This document shows positions 27,362 to 38,798 of a stretch of 64,000 nt of DNA, one piece after another. The DNA is taken from assembly GCA_026545765.1 (NCBI GenBank), contig CM048844.1, positions 74,295,590 to 74,359,589 on the forward strand, given 5' to 3'. The notes under the pieces were generated by a model. That model made no database searches, was not told the origin of the DNA, and was given only the letters and a program-made list of their open reading frames with translations. Within the stretch, counting starts at the first letter, position 1; every line of letters begins with the position of its first letter. Origin of the DNA: Plantago major (lineage: Eukaryota; Streptophyta; Magnoliopsida; Lamiales; Plantaginaceae). The position numbers and the translations under genes are program-made.

Positions 27362-29632
27362 GTAATCTATTACAACTCATATTCTATCCGTTGTTGATCC
27401 ATTGCCAACTGAATTGATGGTGATTAATGGCAAATTGTTTCAGATCTGAAGAAAAATTGGCTCTCTCTTTATTTATTCAGCCCTAACTTGTGAGAGAGAA
27501 TGAGATTTCATTTCAGGAAGGGCTGAATCAGTTCGATAAGACTTGTGGAAACCTGTTGGAAGTTGTGTTTCGACTTAGTACTATGTCTATTGAACTCTTC
27601 TGTTCAAATACCATATGTAATATGTGTATGGTCTTTTATCTTGTTTCAACTTGACATTTGAATAGGTCATCGTACTTCGATGCTGTTCTTTACCAGTTAT
27701 GAATTCTTTTCGTAACTGAATGTGTTTATTGATCCTGTGATGATGTGCTTCATGATTTTGTTCAGTTGTTAAAATCGTTGCCTGACTTCTTGAACTGAAT
27801 CTGCATGAATTTCTTATTTGGTTATATTTTAGGTGGCGTTGTGCATTCTTTACTCTGTACTGTGGGGTGTGCGCTCTTGAGATTTAGTAGAAAGAAGAAT
27901 AATGTGTAATATGTTCTGTGGTATTGCTTCAATTCTGATAGACTCACATATAGTAGTACTTACTAGCCACTAGGCTTTGTAAAACTTGGCCTAGCTTCTT
28001 CCATAGAAGAGGTTAATTGAATTTTGGATTGAGTAATTTCATTATACTATGAGCAGCTGTATTTAGTAGTTGGGGGTGGAATTTTTTTTTTTTTTTATTG
28101 TACTCTACTAAAATGTGTGAATGCAACCACCGATCAAGGAGAATCCTGCATTTAAATTACAAAGTAGTTGAAAGTAAAAGTGATTTGGTTTATTTTGAAG
28201 ATTAGTATTAGTCTTTCCAGGCTCCATTTTCTTGACCCTAACAGGAGCTGAAAAGTCTTGTAGTCATAACGAAACCTAGGTACTTACTGATTGATAGGAT
28301 CAAGTCCAGGGTGACACTGATGTTTTCTTGAAAATATTTAGCTTAGAGAGAACAAGCTTTAGTGTTGAGGAGGTAATATACTAAATTAAGAGTTTCACTT
28401 ATGAAAATGTACTAAATCTACATTGATGAGTTCTATTGGAAGCTTGATTTTTTTTTTGAATAAATTTGTACACAGTAGCATTGATAAGTTCTAATGGAAG
28501 CTTGATTATTTTTTCTGCTATTCTTCATTTGTTGTTGGTTATACTGGAAACTGTGAGTTGTTTTTCAAGATTTTTGTCTCCATTGTTTATAAAGAACATG
28601 CTTACTTCACTAATTCACTGGAGTGCATGATTATTTCAAGTTAATGAACTTATGTGAGCTGGAAGGTCTTGAATCTCTAGAACAGCAGTTGCACAAGCAA
28701 TAGTTATATATGAAGGTTATAAAGATTAGATCGATGTGAACTGTATCTTACAAACATTAGCTAGACGAAATGAAATGGATAGATATGTGTAAGATGCCTG
28801 CTAGAGGTTATTGTTGTAATGTGTTGAATACTTTGTGATGATCTGTCTATTTCTATGATATACTGTTGGCTTATTGGTGTGTGTACCACAATGTGCAAAT
28901 CCGACGATGTCGGTAGACATCATAATGTCAGCGAGGACAGAGAACGAGTATGAAGCAAACGGGAGATTAATTAAAGTCAAGTTTCTTATTCAGTTTGATG
29001 GTGTCACTTAACTTGGTTACTGTCGTTGCTAAGCTTACTTGCTAACAAAATTCTGGTCCTGGATTTGAACGATTCCTCGTGTATTGGTTACTTTTGTAGA
29101 ATGAAAACCTTTTGCCGCAAAATTATTAGACCTTATGTATTAACTCTTGCCAATATTTCAATGCTCTACCACTCACCATCTTCGTATCTCGACCCGCTAC
29201 TCTCTTTGTTGCCAAGAAGAAAATGAGAGTTGTTGATCAGAATAGCGTTGTAAATCGCGCCAAGAAAAGAAATGATAGTTATATAATTCTATTGAATTGA
29301 GCTCGAGTTTAATCGACACAAAGCTGCTTTGGGACATGTAAATAAACGAGTTTAAGATTGAACTCAAACTCTAGATTCACGAAGTGAAACTTGAACTGCA
29401 AGGCTTTTTAAGGGGAGTTGAGCCTCTTTCTGATATTAGAGCCCATGAAATGTTTAAGTTGATGTTGGGTCCTAACGAGCTAAGCGAAGTTTGCGGATGT
29501 TATTTGCCTTGCATGATTTCATCACGAAAATTGGGAAATTAATGTAACAACCTTTCACTTAATTTGACTATTCAATCGGGGAGAATCCTATTCTCACCAA
29601 AAAAAGAAAAGAAAGAAGAATAATAAAATGGT
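27362..29632. other. Intron-like or intergenic AT-rich DNA, no supported gene
   Basis: T-rich, with many short T runs and no open frame that resembles a protein family. The texture resembles plant intron sequence downstream of the possible exon at 27,296-27,361. A stretch at about 29,290-29,400 contains GAGCTCGAGTTTAA and AACTCAAACTCTAG, words often seen in plant repeats, but the element class is not clear. Confidence 0.4.
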
Positions 29633-29836
29633 GCTCCCCCGTCTTTGACAAATGACATTTTGGTTTTGGACATTGGGATTAATGTATAAAGTAAAAGTAG
29701 TGAGATAAAATAGATTGATAGTAGTTGGCACAAAATAACTGACTTATATACAATTTACTAAGAATGAAAATATGACAATCGTATTGCAAAAAGTATAAAT
29801 GGAATATGTGTCATTTATTCCTCGAACAGAGAGAGC
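29633..29836. mobile_element. Small MITE-like element, ~204 bp
   Basis: The ends form an imperfect terminal inverted repeat. The left end reads GCTCCCCCGTCTTTGACAAA and the right end, reversed, reads GCTCTCTCTGTTCGAGGAAT; both lead into an AATGACA word. The interior is AT-rich without coding. The ends resemble the CTCCCTCCGTC terminus of Stowaway-type plant MITEs, but a clear target duplication was not found. An old, drifted MITE is the best reading. Confidence 0.5.
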
Positions 29837-30025
29837 ATAACATGATGAGTATGTTATTTTTTTGTTCGTATTGCATGCCACTCCTTATGGTAGGATTTAC
29901 CAATTTGGGACTCAAGTTGAAGCATTACGACTGATATTTTTCGACATATCACATGTGACATGACCAGCTCTAAAGACAAAAAACGTTATAATATAGCGGA
30001 GTAACACGCATGTTTCGCTTTTTCC

Positions 30026-30027
<2 letters not shown>

Positions 30028-30118
<91 letters not shown>
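30028..30118. repeat. (TA)n microsatellite, ~91 bp
   Basis: About 45 uninterrupted TA units. Open frames across it in both directions give only repeated Ile-Tyr and are not genes. The 3' flank (TTAGAAGTAGTCTATAA, then a GGCGCGTG word and a GTAGTCTGTGT word) resembles the flank of the TA tract at 26,865. Confidence 0.97.
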
Positions 30119-30123
<5 letters not shown>

Positions 30124-30544
30124 GTAGTCTATAACCAAAAACATGGCGCGTGTGAAGTTGGCGCCACTCAAACAAGTAGTCTGTGTCAGTGCAAAAGCAA
30201 CGAAGGCATCAACCCCTTCCACAAAACTAGGTAAAACTCTGCCATTAACTATCCTTTGGTACATCCATGAACGATCGGTATTCATTGAATAATTATATAA
30301 CCTGACACGTTTGAATTGATTAGATCGAGGTCTGTCATTTATTAAGCTAATTAAACTCATACTTACAAACATTATGATAATAAATCAATTTCAAAATAAT
30401 TTAATCAATTACACAACCCCAAGCTTGAAAACACGTCAACGACCTTACATAATATAAGTTATACTAGCTTCAATTTGAGCATAATGTTTGGTTTTATATA
30501 TCAACTACTAATTACTAGTTATACAAGCCTAAAGACAAAACGGA
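30119..30544. other. AT-rich spacer, nothing recognised
   Basis: After the short sequence shared with the 26.9-kb TA tract, this is AT-rich DNA with no coding, hairpin or terminal-repeat signal that I can support. Confidence 0.4.
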
Positions 30545-30610
30545 TAAAACTCATTATCCTCTTGCAGCCCTCTCATCGTCACGTGAACCGCGTCCTACCA
30601 CATAAGGAGA

Positions 30611-33160
30611 TTAGGTTCTCATATCTTTGATGGAACCGTCAGAATTAAAAGTTCTTCCAGTAGGAATCCATTTTTGAATGAATTTCTTTGAAATATACTT
30701 TTGTCTGACAGGAACGTAAGGAGGAATTCTTTTTGAATGAATGTTATCATTAGTAAGAATTATTTTCTTCCTTGGTGTGTTCCTAGGTGCTCCATATGAT
30801 GCTTTCAGATACCTGTCAGGTTTCTGAGTTTGCTTTTCAGCAAACTTAGCCTTCCTTGCCAGATTTCTTCTAGCCCTGGCATTCAGATTTTCAGTGGCTT
30901 GATTTAACTTCCACTTCTGATAATTGCTTTGAGCAATTCTAGCTTTCAGCCATCGTTCTTGCTCCTGTTTGTACTCATGAGCAAGTTGTTTTCCGATGCC
31001 TTTGTAGCCACTGCGTTTGAGCACTTGAAGCTATCGAGATCTTTTCTCGTGACTTTGCTAGTCTGGTTGATCCAATTTCTTTCCAGAAAAAGTGACATGG
31101 GAGAATTTGCCAGCTCCTGCAATTCTACCTTTTTGAGAGACATAGCACTGTGGGTGTTTACACTTTTCAGTGTTGTGTTTCTTTTCAGAGACGTACCCAA
31201 CAGTTTTGTTTTTTACTTGTTTTTCCCACAAAGGTTTAGTCGCAACTGCCTTTCCTTTGTCAACAATCTTTGTCTTTTCACCGATACTATAGATTGCATG
31301 GGAACCGTCTTGCTGAGTACTTACAAATGTTCTTTTCTCCTTACTCTTATTCAGAGTGATAGAACAATCTCATCTGTATTCAATTGAAGTCCTTTCTTTT
31401 CTGAAGGATCTCTTAAGTAAGATTGTACTTCAGTAAGAGTGTCACTAGCTTTGGCATAAAATTGAAAAGATAATTCTTTCTTCTTGAGTTCCTTGTTTTC
31501 AGAAAGAAGATCTTCATAATTCTTTTAAATCAACTTCGGCTTTTTCATGTGACTTTTCATCTCGATATCCGAGCTTTGAGACATGCATTTTCAAAGATCC
31601 TTTCTCTCAGATTCTTTAACTAATTGAGAATTTTCCTTTTCAAGATAATTCTTTTCTTCTTCAAGGTTTTCAGCTCTAGCTCGGATCATTAGAAATTCTC
31701 TTTCATAGATGTCAAGTTCTTTCCTGAGATTTTCTAGATTTTTTATTTCCTCTTCATCACTTTCATAAGTGTAGCAAGAAGTATGTGTTACCTCATCGAC
31801 CATAAGATGCTTTTCTATGTTGGAGATGTCTGGTCCGTCAATTTCAGCAACTCCACACATTTCATTCTTCTTGAGGCCGAAGTCGATTATATCATGAGTA
31901 ATTCCACATAATTCTGGTGATGGTAAGGTTAAATCATCTGAATTGTCATCTTTAGAATCTGTCTCAACGTCTAGAGCATCCAGTTGAATTTGGATTTTCT
32001 TTCTTTCTTCAGTTAACAAAGCTTTCTGGCTTCTTCTGAAGATTCTTCTATCTTTCTTGTCTTTGTCCTTAGTTTGTTGAGGCGGACAATCCTTTGAAGT
32101 GGCAGTTTGACAATAGAAAGCAGATATCGTTTCCAATTTCGCTTCCTCAAGACATGATGCTTTCTCGATGGCTTGTTCAATGAGCTTTGCATATTTTGTC
32201 TTGGTGATAGTTTGAGCCTAGATGCTTTTTCACTTCTCTTTGGCTTTTCTTCTCTCAATTTCTCGACAAATTTGCTCATTTGCTTTGCGGCAAGAGCATC
32301 CTCGCCTCCTCCTTGTTTTTCTTCTTTTCAAGTTCCTTGAATAACTAGAGCAACATTCGCAACTTTTTGGTTGTTTGTTCTCTCGAGTTGTCTCATAGTC
32401 AACGATAGCAAGATGAGAGAAAAGTTCCCTTCGAGTGATATTTGGCATACCTTGGTTAAAATAAAAGAATTTAGTATGCTCCCGGTTGTGGTTAAGACTT
32501 CCGATAATAGTCTTAATCTTCTCGGTGGGAGTATCTATTGCTTTCCCAAGTCTTGCCATATCACTCATGAGTGGTAAACCCGAAATCAAGTTCTTCCGAG
32601 TTTGGTGGGACCTTGTTTGAAATTTTGAAATTTCAACTTTAGAACTTCGAACTTGTTTTCCTTGGTTTTCGGTTCGCACGATTTCTTCAATCAGTTGCGA
32701 CTGACTTCGCCGTTTAGCACCCAGTTTACCTTGATGTGCTCGTGTCGATCGATGATGATGTTACGAGCTTGACCATCCAGACGATTCCTCTTGGCATCTT
32801 CCGATGTCCGAGTTCTCTGGCTTTGGTTCGTAAATAACTTGACCAAGAGATCTTCCACTAGTTGACGATCTGCTTGTAAAGATCCTTCACTTTGATCTCT
32901 CTCTTCCACTCAAACCTCCATGACTTGCTTAAGTTGTTGAATGACTATTGGGCCATTCTTTATTACTTGATCATCTCGTCACTTATGGCTTCAAGGTGGA
33001 GCATCATGTTATTTTTCCATTTCTCGTAGTTCTGGTTTGAGAACAGTGCATCACTCGAGACATACGCACACTTAACACAAATTAAATAGTCCTCAAAAGT
33101 GGACAAAGTTCCTTCACCTATCTGGGATCTAGGTTCAGTCAGGAAAGGTGGTGAACCTCC
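30611..33160 (-). pseudogene. Copia gag-side coding remnant
   Basis: Open stretches on the minus strand are read right to left. The N-terminal part (32,963-33,196) has the gag signature NYEKWKNNMMLHLEAISDEM. A long acidic and Glu/Lys-rich coiled-coil-like part follows (31,591-32,136). A basic part near 30,611-31,024 contains KKFIQKWIPTGRTFNSDG, a phrase found before the protease in SIRE-like gag-pol proteins. The order fits a copia gag. It is fossil and fragmentary; no active product is expected. Confidence 0.7.
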
Positions 33161-33174
33161 GCTTTCGATACCAT
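33161..33174 (-). other. Retroelement primer-binding site (tRNA-Met type)
   Basis: In element direction, AATGGTATCGAAAGC follows the LTR end. It closely matches the TGGTATC-AGC primer site complementary to initiator tRNA-Met that is used by most plant copia elements. This fixes the strand and the LTR boundary. Confidence 0.8.
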
Positions 33175-33175
33175 T

Positions 33176-34848
33176 TGTTGGTCCAGATAACGGCAAAGTA
33201 AAAGACTAGAGGGGGGGGGGGGTGAATAGTCTTTTAAAACTTTTGTCAATAACAACTATTTCTCAGATATCTGATACTTAGAATCAGAGTGCGGAAGACT
33301 TAATAAAGATAAGTGCAGAAACAGTTAATATGTGTGTGTTCTTTGAAATGTAAATCTGAAAGGTAAATAACACAAGTATAGTGGTATGGAGGTGGCGTAA
33401 TCCTCCAACTAATCCACTTCGGTCTATCAGAGACCTAGAATTCACTAGAACAGATAATTGAGTTCTCCTTACAATAATCCTATTCTAAGATTCTTAACAA
33501 TTGGTTCCCAACCAAATGTTCCCCCTGAGTTGTTCCCCAGCTTTCACAGCCAAGTACTTCCTATACTCAGAAACCTTTGAGTTATTCCCTAGCTTCCCAA
33601 GCTAAGTACTTCCTATACTCAATAACCTTGGAGTTATTCCTTAGTTTCCCAAATCAAGTACTTCCTATACTCCGGTAACCTTGGAGTTATTCCCTGATTT
33701 TTCAAACTAAGTACTTTACATCTCCACTTGATTATGGTGTTGGTTTTGGTTTGAGTTGTCAGATGAGCTTCTTAATAACTTTTCAGTTAATCAAATAGCT
33801 CTGTGAATCAAGTTACTTAATACACTTTACAGCGTATGGTATCTTGTTCGATTTTACTGACCCAAGTCTTATGATATCTGTTCAAGAGAATGAATCTCAG
33901 ATAGTTGATCTTTTGATTCAACTCCTTCACAGATAGCTTTGCTTGTTTAGGATCAGGACACTTAGAACTTCAGTGTTTACTCAAGATCAAAAGCTTTGGT
34001 CGCAACAGAAAGCTTTGAGGATAAGTAAGTTGCTTTGAGAGAGTAAGACGAGCAGCGTTTGTATGCAGTTCAAGGTGTTCAGTGTTTTTTCTCAAGCTGT
34101 CTAAGTGTTGATATTTATAGATGAATTTGAGTGCTGTTTGAATAGTATCCGTTAGGCTCAAATTTAAACTATCGATATCTGTGTATAGTACTGTAGCAGG
34201 TTTTGTCTTCTTCTCAGAAGTTGCCGTTGCTTTTATTCAAACATCTCTGTCCGTGCATTAAATGCATTGTACTATACTTTTTGTCCTGTAGTGTCAACGG
34301 AACTATGCTTTGTATCAGAGACTAGTGTTATCTGATTCTTTGCACGTCCTTATCTTCATTCTTCAGATACCACTTGTATTTATTGAAACAACTTTGTTTG
34401 CAATATATATTTCTCTTTCAGAAACTTGGTTAAAGCTCAAGGTATCTGAGAATAGATATCTGTGGACACTTTCCTTGTTTTCAGATATGTATCTTATTTC
34501 TCAGATTTCTCTTGTGACACAGTTTGTTTGAAACTATTCGTGTCTTTAAGATATCTGGCTAAGATATCTGAACAATGATTCGATAATCTTGTGCGCTTTC
34601 TTCAAGTCTTCAATGTCGTTGGGCTTTCTGCTTGGATGTCTTCTTCTTGGTCTTCTCTTCATAAAATAAAAATTACATTTTGAGACCTAACATCCTATAC
34701 AAGATTAGCTAGACTATCATACTTAGTGGGTTTCCTCTTTTACAATGTTCAAGTGAACCAAGAGTACTAATCACCTTTCTGAGACTAAGATAAGTCATCA
34801 TGTTGCTGATCAAAATCTAAACAGATATTTCTAACAAAATATCCAACA
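33176..34848 (-). repeat. LTR of the minus-strand copia fossil, 1,673 bp
   Basis: The LTR is bounded by the inverted hexamers TGTTGG (33,176) and CCAACA (ending 34,848). In element direction it starts TGTTGGATATTTTGTTAG and ends CTGGACCAACA. A G-run followed by GGTGAATAGTC (33,209-33,232), common in plant copia LTRs of this kind, lies near its 3' end. Confidence 0.85.
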
Positions 34849-37800
34849 GCCATGTAAACTATAGGAACATGGAAAGGCTCATCAAACTGGATGCGGTTAG
34901 AGGATTACCAAAGCTGAACAATGCCGGGAAGCAAGTGTGCGGTGACTGCCTAAAAGGTAAACAAACCAGACCTGAAGGGCAGAAAACATGTACATCCAGT
35001 TGCTTTGAACTCTTACATATGGACTTGATGGGACCAATTGAGGTAGAAAGTCTAGGTGGTAAGAGGTACATCTATGTCATAGTTGATGATTTTTCTCGAT
35101 TTACTTGGGTAAACTTTTTAAAAGAAAAATCTGAAACTTTTGATTCCTTCAAGAAACTATATGCTAGGTTTAACAATCAATATGCTATTGTTGTTCAACA
35201 CATTAGGTCGGACCATGGTAGGGAATTTGAGAATCAAACCTTTGCTGAGTTTTGTGACAAGAAAGGAATTTTTCATGAGTTTTCTGCACCCAAAACTCCA
35301 CAGCATAATGGAGTGGCTGAGAGAAAGAATCGGACCCTACAAGAAATGGCAAGGGTTATGTTAAGTTCCATGAACCTCTCAAAAAGATTGTGAAATTTGA
35401 AATACAATCTGATGTGCCACATAATAAATAGAGTCTACCTTAGACCAGGAACTTCAACCACTCCCTATGAGATTCTTAATGGAAAGAAACCTAATCTTAG
35501 GTACTTTCATGTGTTTGGGTGTGTTTTCTATATTCTCAATGATAGAGAACCTTTAGGCAAGTTTGATGCTAAGAGTGATAAAGGGATTTTTGTAGGTTAT
35601 TCTCTTAATAGCCATGCATATAGAATATACAATTCAAGGACACAAACAGTTCAAGAATCTGTTAATGTTACCTTTGATGACTCGATGTCTTGTGATAAAC
35701 AGCAAAATGAGACAGGTACTATACCAGTAAAAAGCAGTTCAATCGAAGCAGTACTAAATCGTCGGATCTGATTACGGACCGATTCCCAGACATTGGAACT
35801 GTCACAGAAGATGGAGGCAATGTTGATCACAATGTTGACTCAACATTGCACCCAACATTGCAGGGGGGGAGCTCATCAGATGAATCTGTCTCAGAACATG
35901 AAGATGAACCTGTTCTGGAATCAAATGTGCCACTGGATTCCATAAGACGTGATCCACCTCCAAGGATTCACAACGATCACCCAAGCACTCAAGTCATTGG
36001 TGATCCAAGGGTAAGAATGACACTTAGGGTAAACACCAGAAAGAACTATAAGGAAACGCTACGCAATGCAACCTTGTGCCAAACGGTAAGTTCTTCTTGC
36101 TTTGTTTCACTTTTTGAACCCAAGAATGTGAAAGAAGCCTTAAAAGATGAGTATTAGATAAATGCCATGCAAAACGAACTGCACCAATTTAAAACCAATG
36201 AAGTTTGGTCTTTAGTGCCTCGTCCACTAGAAGTGAATGTCATAGGAACAAAATGGATATTCAAAAACCTAAGTGATGAAAATGGGGTAGTTATTAAAAA
36301 TAAATCTCGTCTTGTTGCTCAAGGTTACACTCAAGTTGAAGGAATAGATTTTGATGAAACCTTTGCTCCTGTGGCTAGATTAGAATCCATTAGACTTCTG
36401 CTTGCTATTGCGTGTGCTTTAAACATTAAACTGAAGCAAATGGATGTTAAGGGAGCCTTTTTGAATGGCTATATCGATAAAGAAGTTTATGTGGAACAAC
36501 CTAAGGGCTTTGAAGATCCAAGTCACCCTGACTATGTGTATAAACTGAAAAGGCCCTGTATGGTTTGAAGCAGGCTCCCCGTGCTTGGTATGCTCGATTA
36601 ACTGACTTTCTAGTTAATTTTGGTTTCAAAAAGGGGGAGGGAGATCAAACACTGTTTATCCTTAGAAAAGGACATGATCTTTGCATTGCTCAAATATATG
36701 TTGATGATATTGTGTTTGGCTCAACTAATCCCTCTATGGTAGATCAGTTTGTGAAAGCTATGATAGGTACCTTTGAGATGAGTATGATAGGAGAACTCAG
36801 CTATTTTCTTGGACTCCAAATCCAACAGAAGGAAGATGGCTTATTCTTGTCCCAGGAAAAGTATGCACGAAATCTGATCAAAAAATTTGGGCTCGAAAGT
36901 TCCAAACCATGCAGTACTCCTACGGCTACTTCGTTGAAGCTAAGCAGAATCGATGTTGGGGAGGATGTTGACCTGACATTGTACAGATCAATGATCGGAA
37001 GTCTCCTGTATCTATCTGCCAGTAGACCAGATATCATGTTCTCAGTTTGCGTGTGTGCCCGGTATCAATCTAACCCTAAAATCCCCCATTTAACTGCTGT
37101 TAAGAGAATCCTCAGATATATATCAGGAACTGTTAATTTAGGATTATGGTTTGCATGTGATACAAACAAAAATCTGGTGGGATTTAGTGATTCTATTTGG
37201 GCTGGTGATCTAGATGATAGAAAATCCACTAGTGGAGGTTGTTTTTATCTTGGTCCAAATTTGGTGTCCTGGTATAGCAAGAAACAAAACTGTGTGTCAC
37301 TTTCGACTGCTGAATCTGAATATGTAGCAGCCGGAAGTTGTGTGTCCCAACTAGTCTGGTTGAAAAATATGCTACATGACTATGGTCTACAAAGTGCTAC
37401 CCTCTTGATGTTCTGTGACAACCTTAGTGCCATACATATTTCTAGGAACCCTGTTCAGCATTCTCGCACTAAGCACATAGATATTAGGCATCATTTCCTT
37501 AGGGACTTGGTCAATAAGCAAGTGATTGACATAGAACACATCGACACAACAAACCAACTTGCAGATATTTTTACCAAACCCTTAGATAGTGAGAGATTCT
37601 TCAGTCTCCGGAGATCTCTCGGTATGTGCTCTATGTGACAGTCAGTGTTGAGTACCAATGTTGACTCAACATCACGGTCAACATTGGAAGTTTAGTACGA
37701 GTGACGCTGTTGTTTGTTTTTTCTTTTTGCAGTCAACATCAAGAACAAAGCACATTGGACAGGAAACTTGGACTGGAAGTATTTACAAATCGAACAAGAG

Positions 37801-38415
37801 ACGATTTAAGAAAAAAGAACAACTTGTGGTGAAAGCAAGAAGGAATATATTTTATAAAGAATCAAAATATGGAAAATTCATTCTATGCGTATATTGAAGA
37901 AAACAAGAAAAAGGAAATTGCCTTTGCTGAGATCCTATTGCCTTTCGACTTGGATGGAAGCTGTCGATATCTCAAGTATATATACAAGGATTCAGCCGAA
38001 CAATCAAAACGCCTTTCTTGGTGGTCTATAAAGATTTTATTAAAGAGTTTAGGCTTCTTGTTTTCTGCTAGCTTTAGAGTTTGTCTAAGTGTATTCATTG
38101 TTGGAATAACTCTTTCAAACATCGACCTAGAATATCTTTTACTGTTAGTTCTTCTAGGGCTAGTTTTGGTTGTTTAATCAATCATCTGTGATTGTATTAA
38201 ACCTAGTTAATTAGATCTACTTTTCCTGTCAGTAGATATTTTGCCTAAAGGCGCGACCAACATATTTATATATGTTGGCTTAGTAATAGAAGTTTCATTC
38301 ATATTCATCCGCTGCCTTTTGTTTACTGTGTTGAAGACATTGTTGAACAACATTGTTGTCAACATTTTCTATTGATCTTGTTCCAAGTACCAATCCGGGA
38401 TCCTACGTTCTAACA
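34849..38415 (+). mobile_element. Ty1/copia fossil, pol to 3' LTR, 5' part missing
   Basis: Plus-strand copia starting inside the GAG-pre-integrase domain (CGDCLKGKQTRP, HMDLMGPIEVESLGGKRY). It continues through the integrase core (34,869-35,393: VDDFSRFTWV, SDHGREFEN, PQHNGVAERKNRT), the RT (36,167-37,100: TKWIFKNL, MDVKGAFLNG, YVDDIVFGS) and copia RNase H (SWYSKKQNCVSLSTAESEY, ending LADIFTKPL at about 37,590). A 3' non-coding part and an LTR ending TTCTAACA at 38,415 follow. The coding part has roughly four breaks, so it is a dead copy. Its 5' LTR, gag and protease are absent because the neighbouring minus-strand element interrupts it at 34,849. SIRE/Maximus-like affiliation is inferred from layout and LTR ends. 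Confidence 0.85.
37860..38415 (+). repeat. 3' LTR of the plus-strand copia (start approximate)
   Basis: The right end, ...CCAATCCGGGATCCTACGTTCTAACA in shortened form CCTACGTTCTAACA, matches in inverse the LTR end at 38,799 (TGTTAGAACTGTAGGACC). The LTR start is uncertain; a purine-rich run near 37,808-37,825 is a candidate polypurine tract. A perfect 9-bp hairpin (CCAACATAT / ATATGTTGG, 4-base loop) lies at 38,257-38,278. Confidence 0.6.
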
Positions 38416-38798
38416 GGTGTTTTGTTTGTGTTTTGTAGAAATATGTGTCCTTTGAGCCATATGAAGACAAGATGGTTAGCATGGCTCACCGCAGCGAGAT
38501 TTTACGAGCTTGGCATTGGAAGTTCCAGCATGGCTCGCCGCGGTGAGATTTAGCGACTGATGTTCCTGTTTGAAGATTGAAGCTCGCCGCGACGAAGGAA
38601 TTGGTCCGCCGCGACGAGATTATGCGAATGGATATCTGATCACGATTAAGAAGGCTACCATGGCGAACTATTTCTTCACTTGGCATGACGCAAATTTAAT
38701 TTTATTTTCCTTATTAGATTAGATTTCTGATTCCTTTTCTTTCATAACTCCTTTAACCCTAGATTTACATAGAAAAAGCTCCTAGCTAGATTCATACA
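38416..38798. other. Spacer between two facing LTR ends, with four GC-rich boxes
   Basis: No gene. Four related GC-rich boxes occur at about 38,483, 38,533, 38,582 and 38,605 (GGCTCACCGCAGCGAGAT, GGCTCGCCGCGGTGAGAT, AGCTCGCCGCGACGAAG, GGTCCGCCGCGACGAGAT). The rest is AT-rich. It may be a remnant of another LTR element caught between the two copia fossils. Confidence 0.45.

Larger units (their letters stand above)
30545..34848 (-). mobile_element. Ty1/copia fossil, 5' LTR plus gag side, incomplete
   Basis: A minus-strand copia element of the large-gag (SIRE-like) kind. Going leftward it has one LTR (33,176-34,848), a primer site, and gag-side sequence down to about 30,545-30,610. There it ends without protease, integrase, RT or a second LTR. 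It is a partial, broken fossil with several breaks in the surviving coding part. Its right edge lies exactly against the mid-pol sequence of a plus-strand copia, so it probably inserted into that element and later lost its other half. With a single LTR its age cannot be estimated from LTR divergence. Confidence 0.85.

Noticed and set aside
27148-27417. 89-residue plus-strand open frame
   Set aside because: A different frame from the better exon candidate at 27,296; no family resemblance, and it runs through the GTAATC donor.
29912-30234. Open frames of repeated Ile-Tyr
   Set aside because: Translation of the (TA)n microsatellite on both strands.
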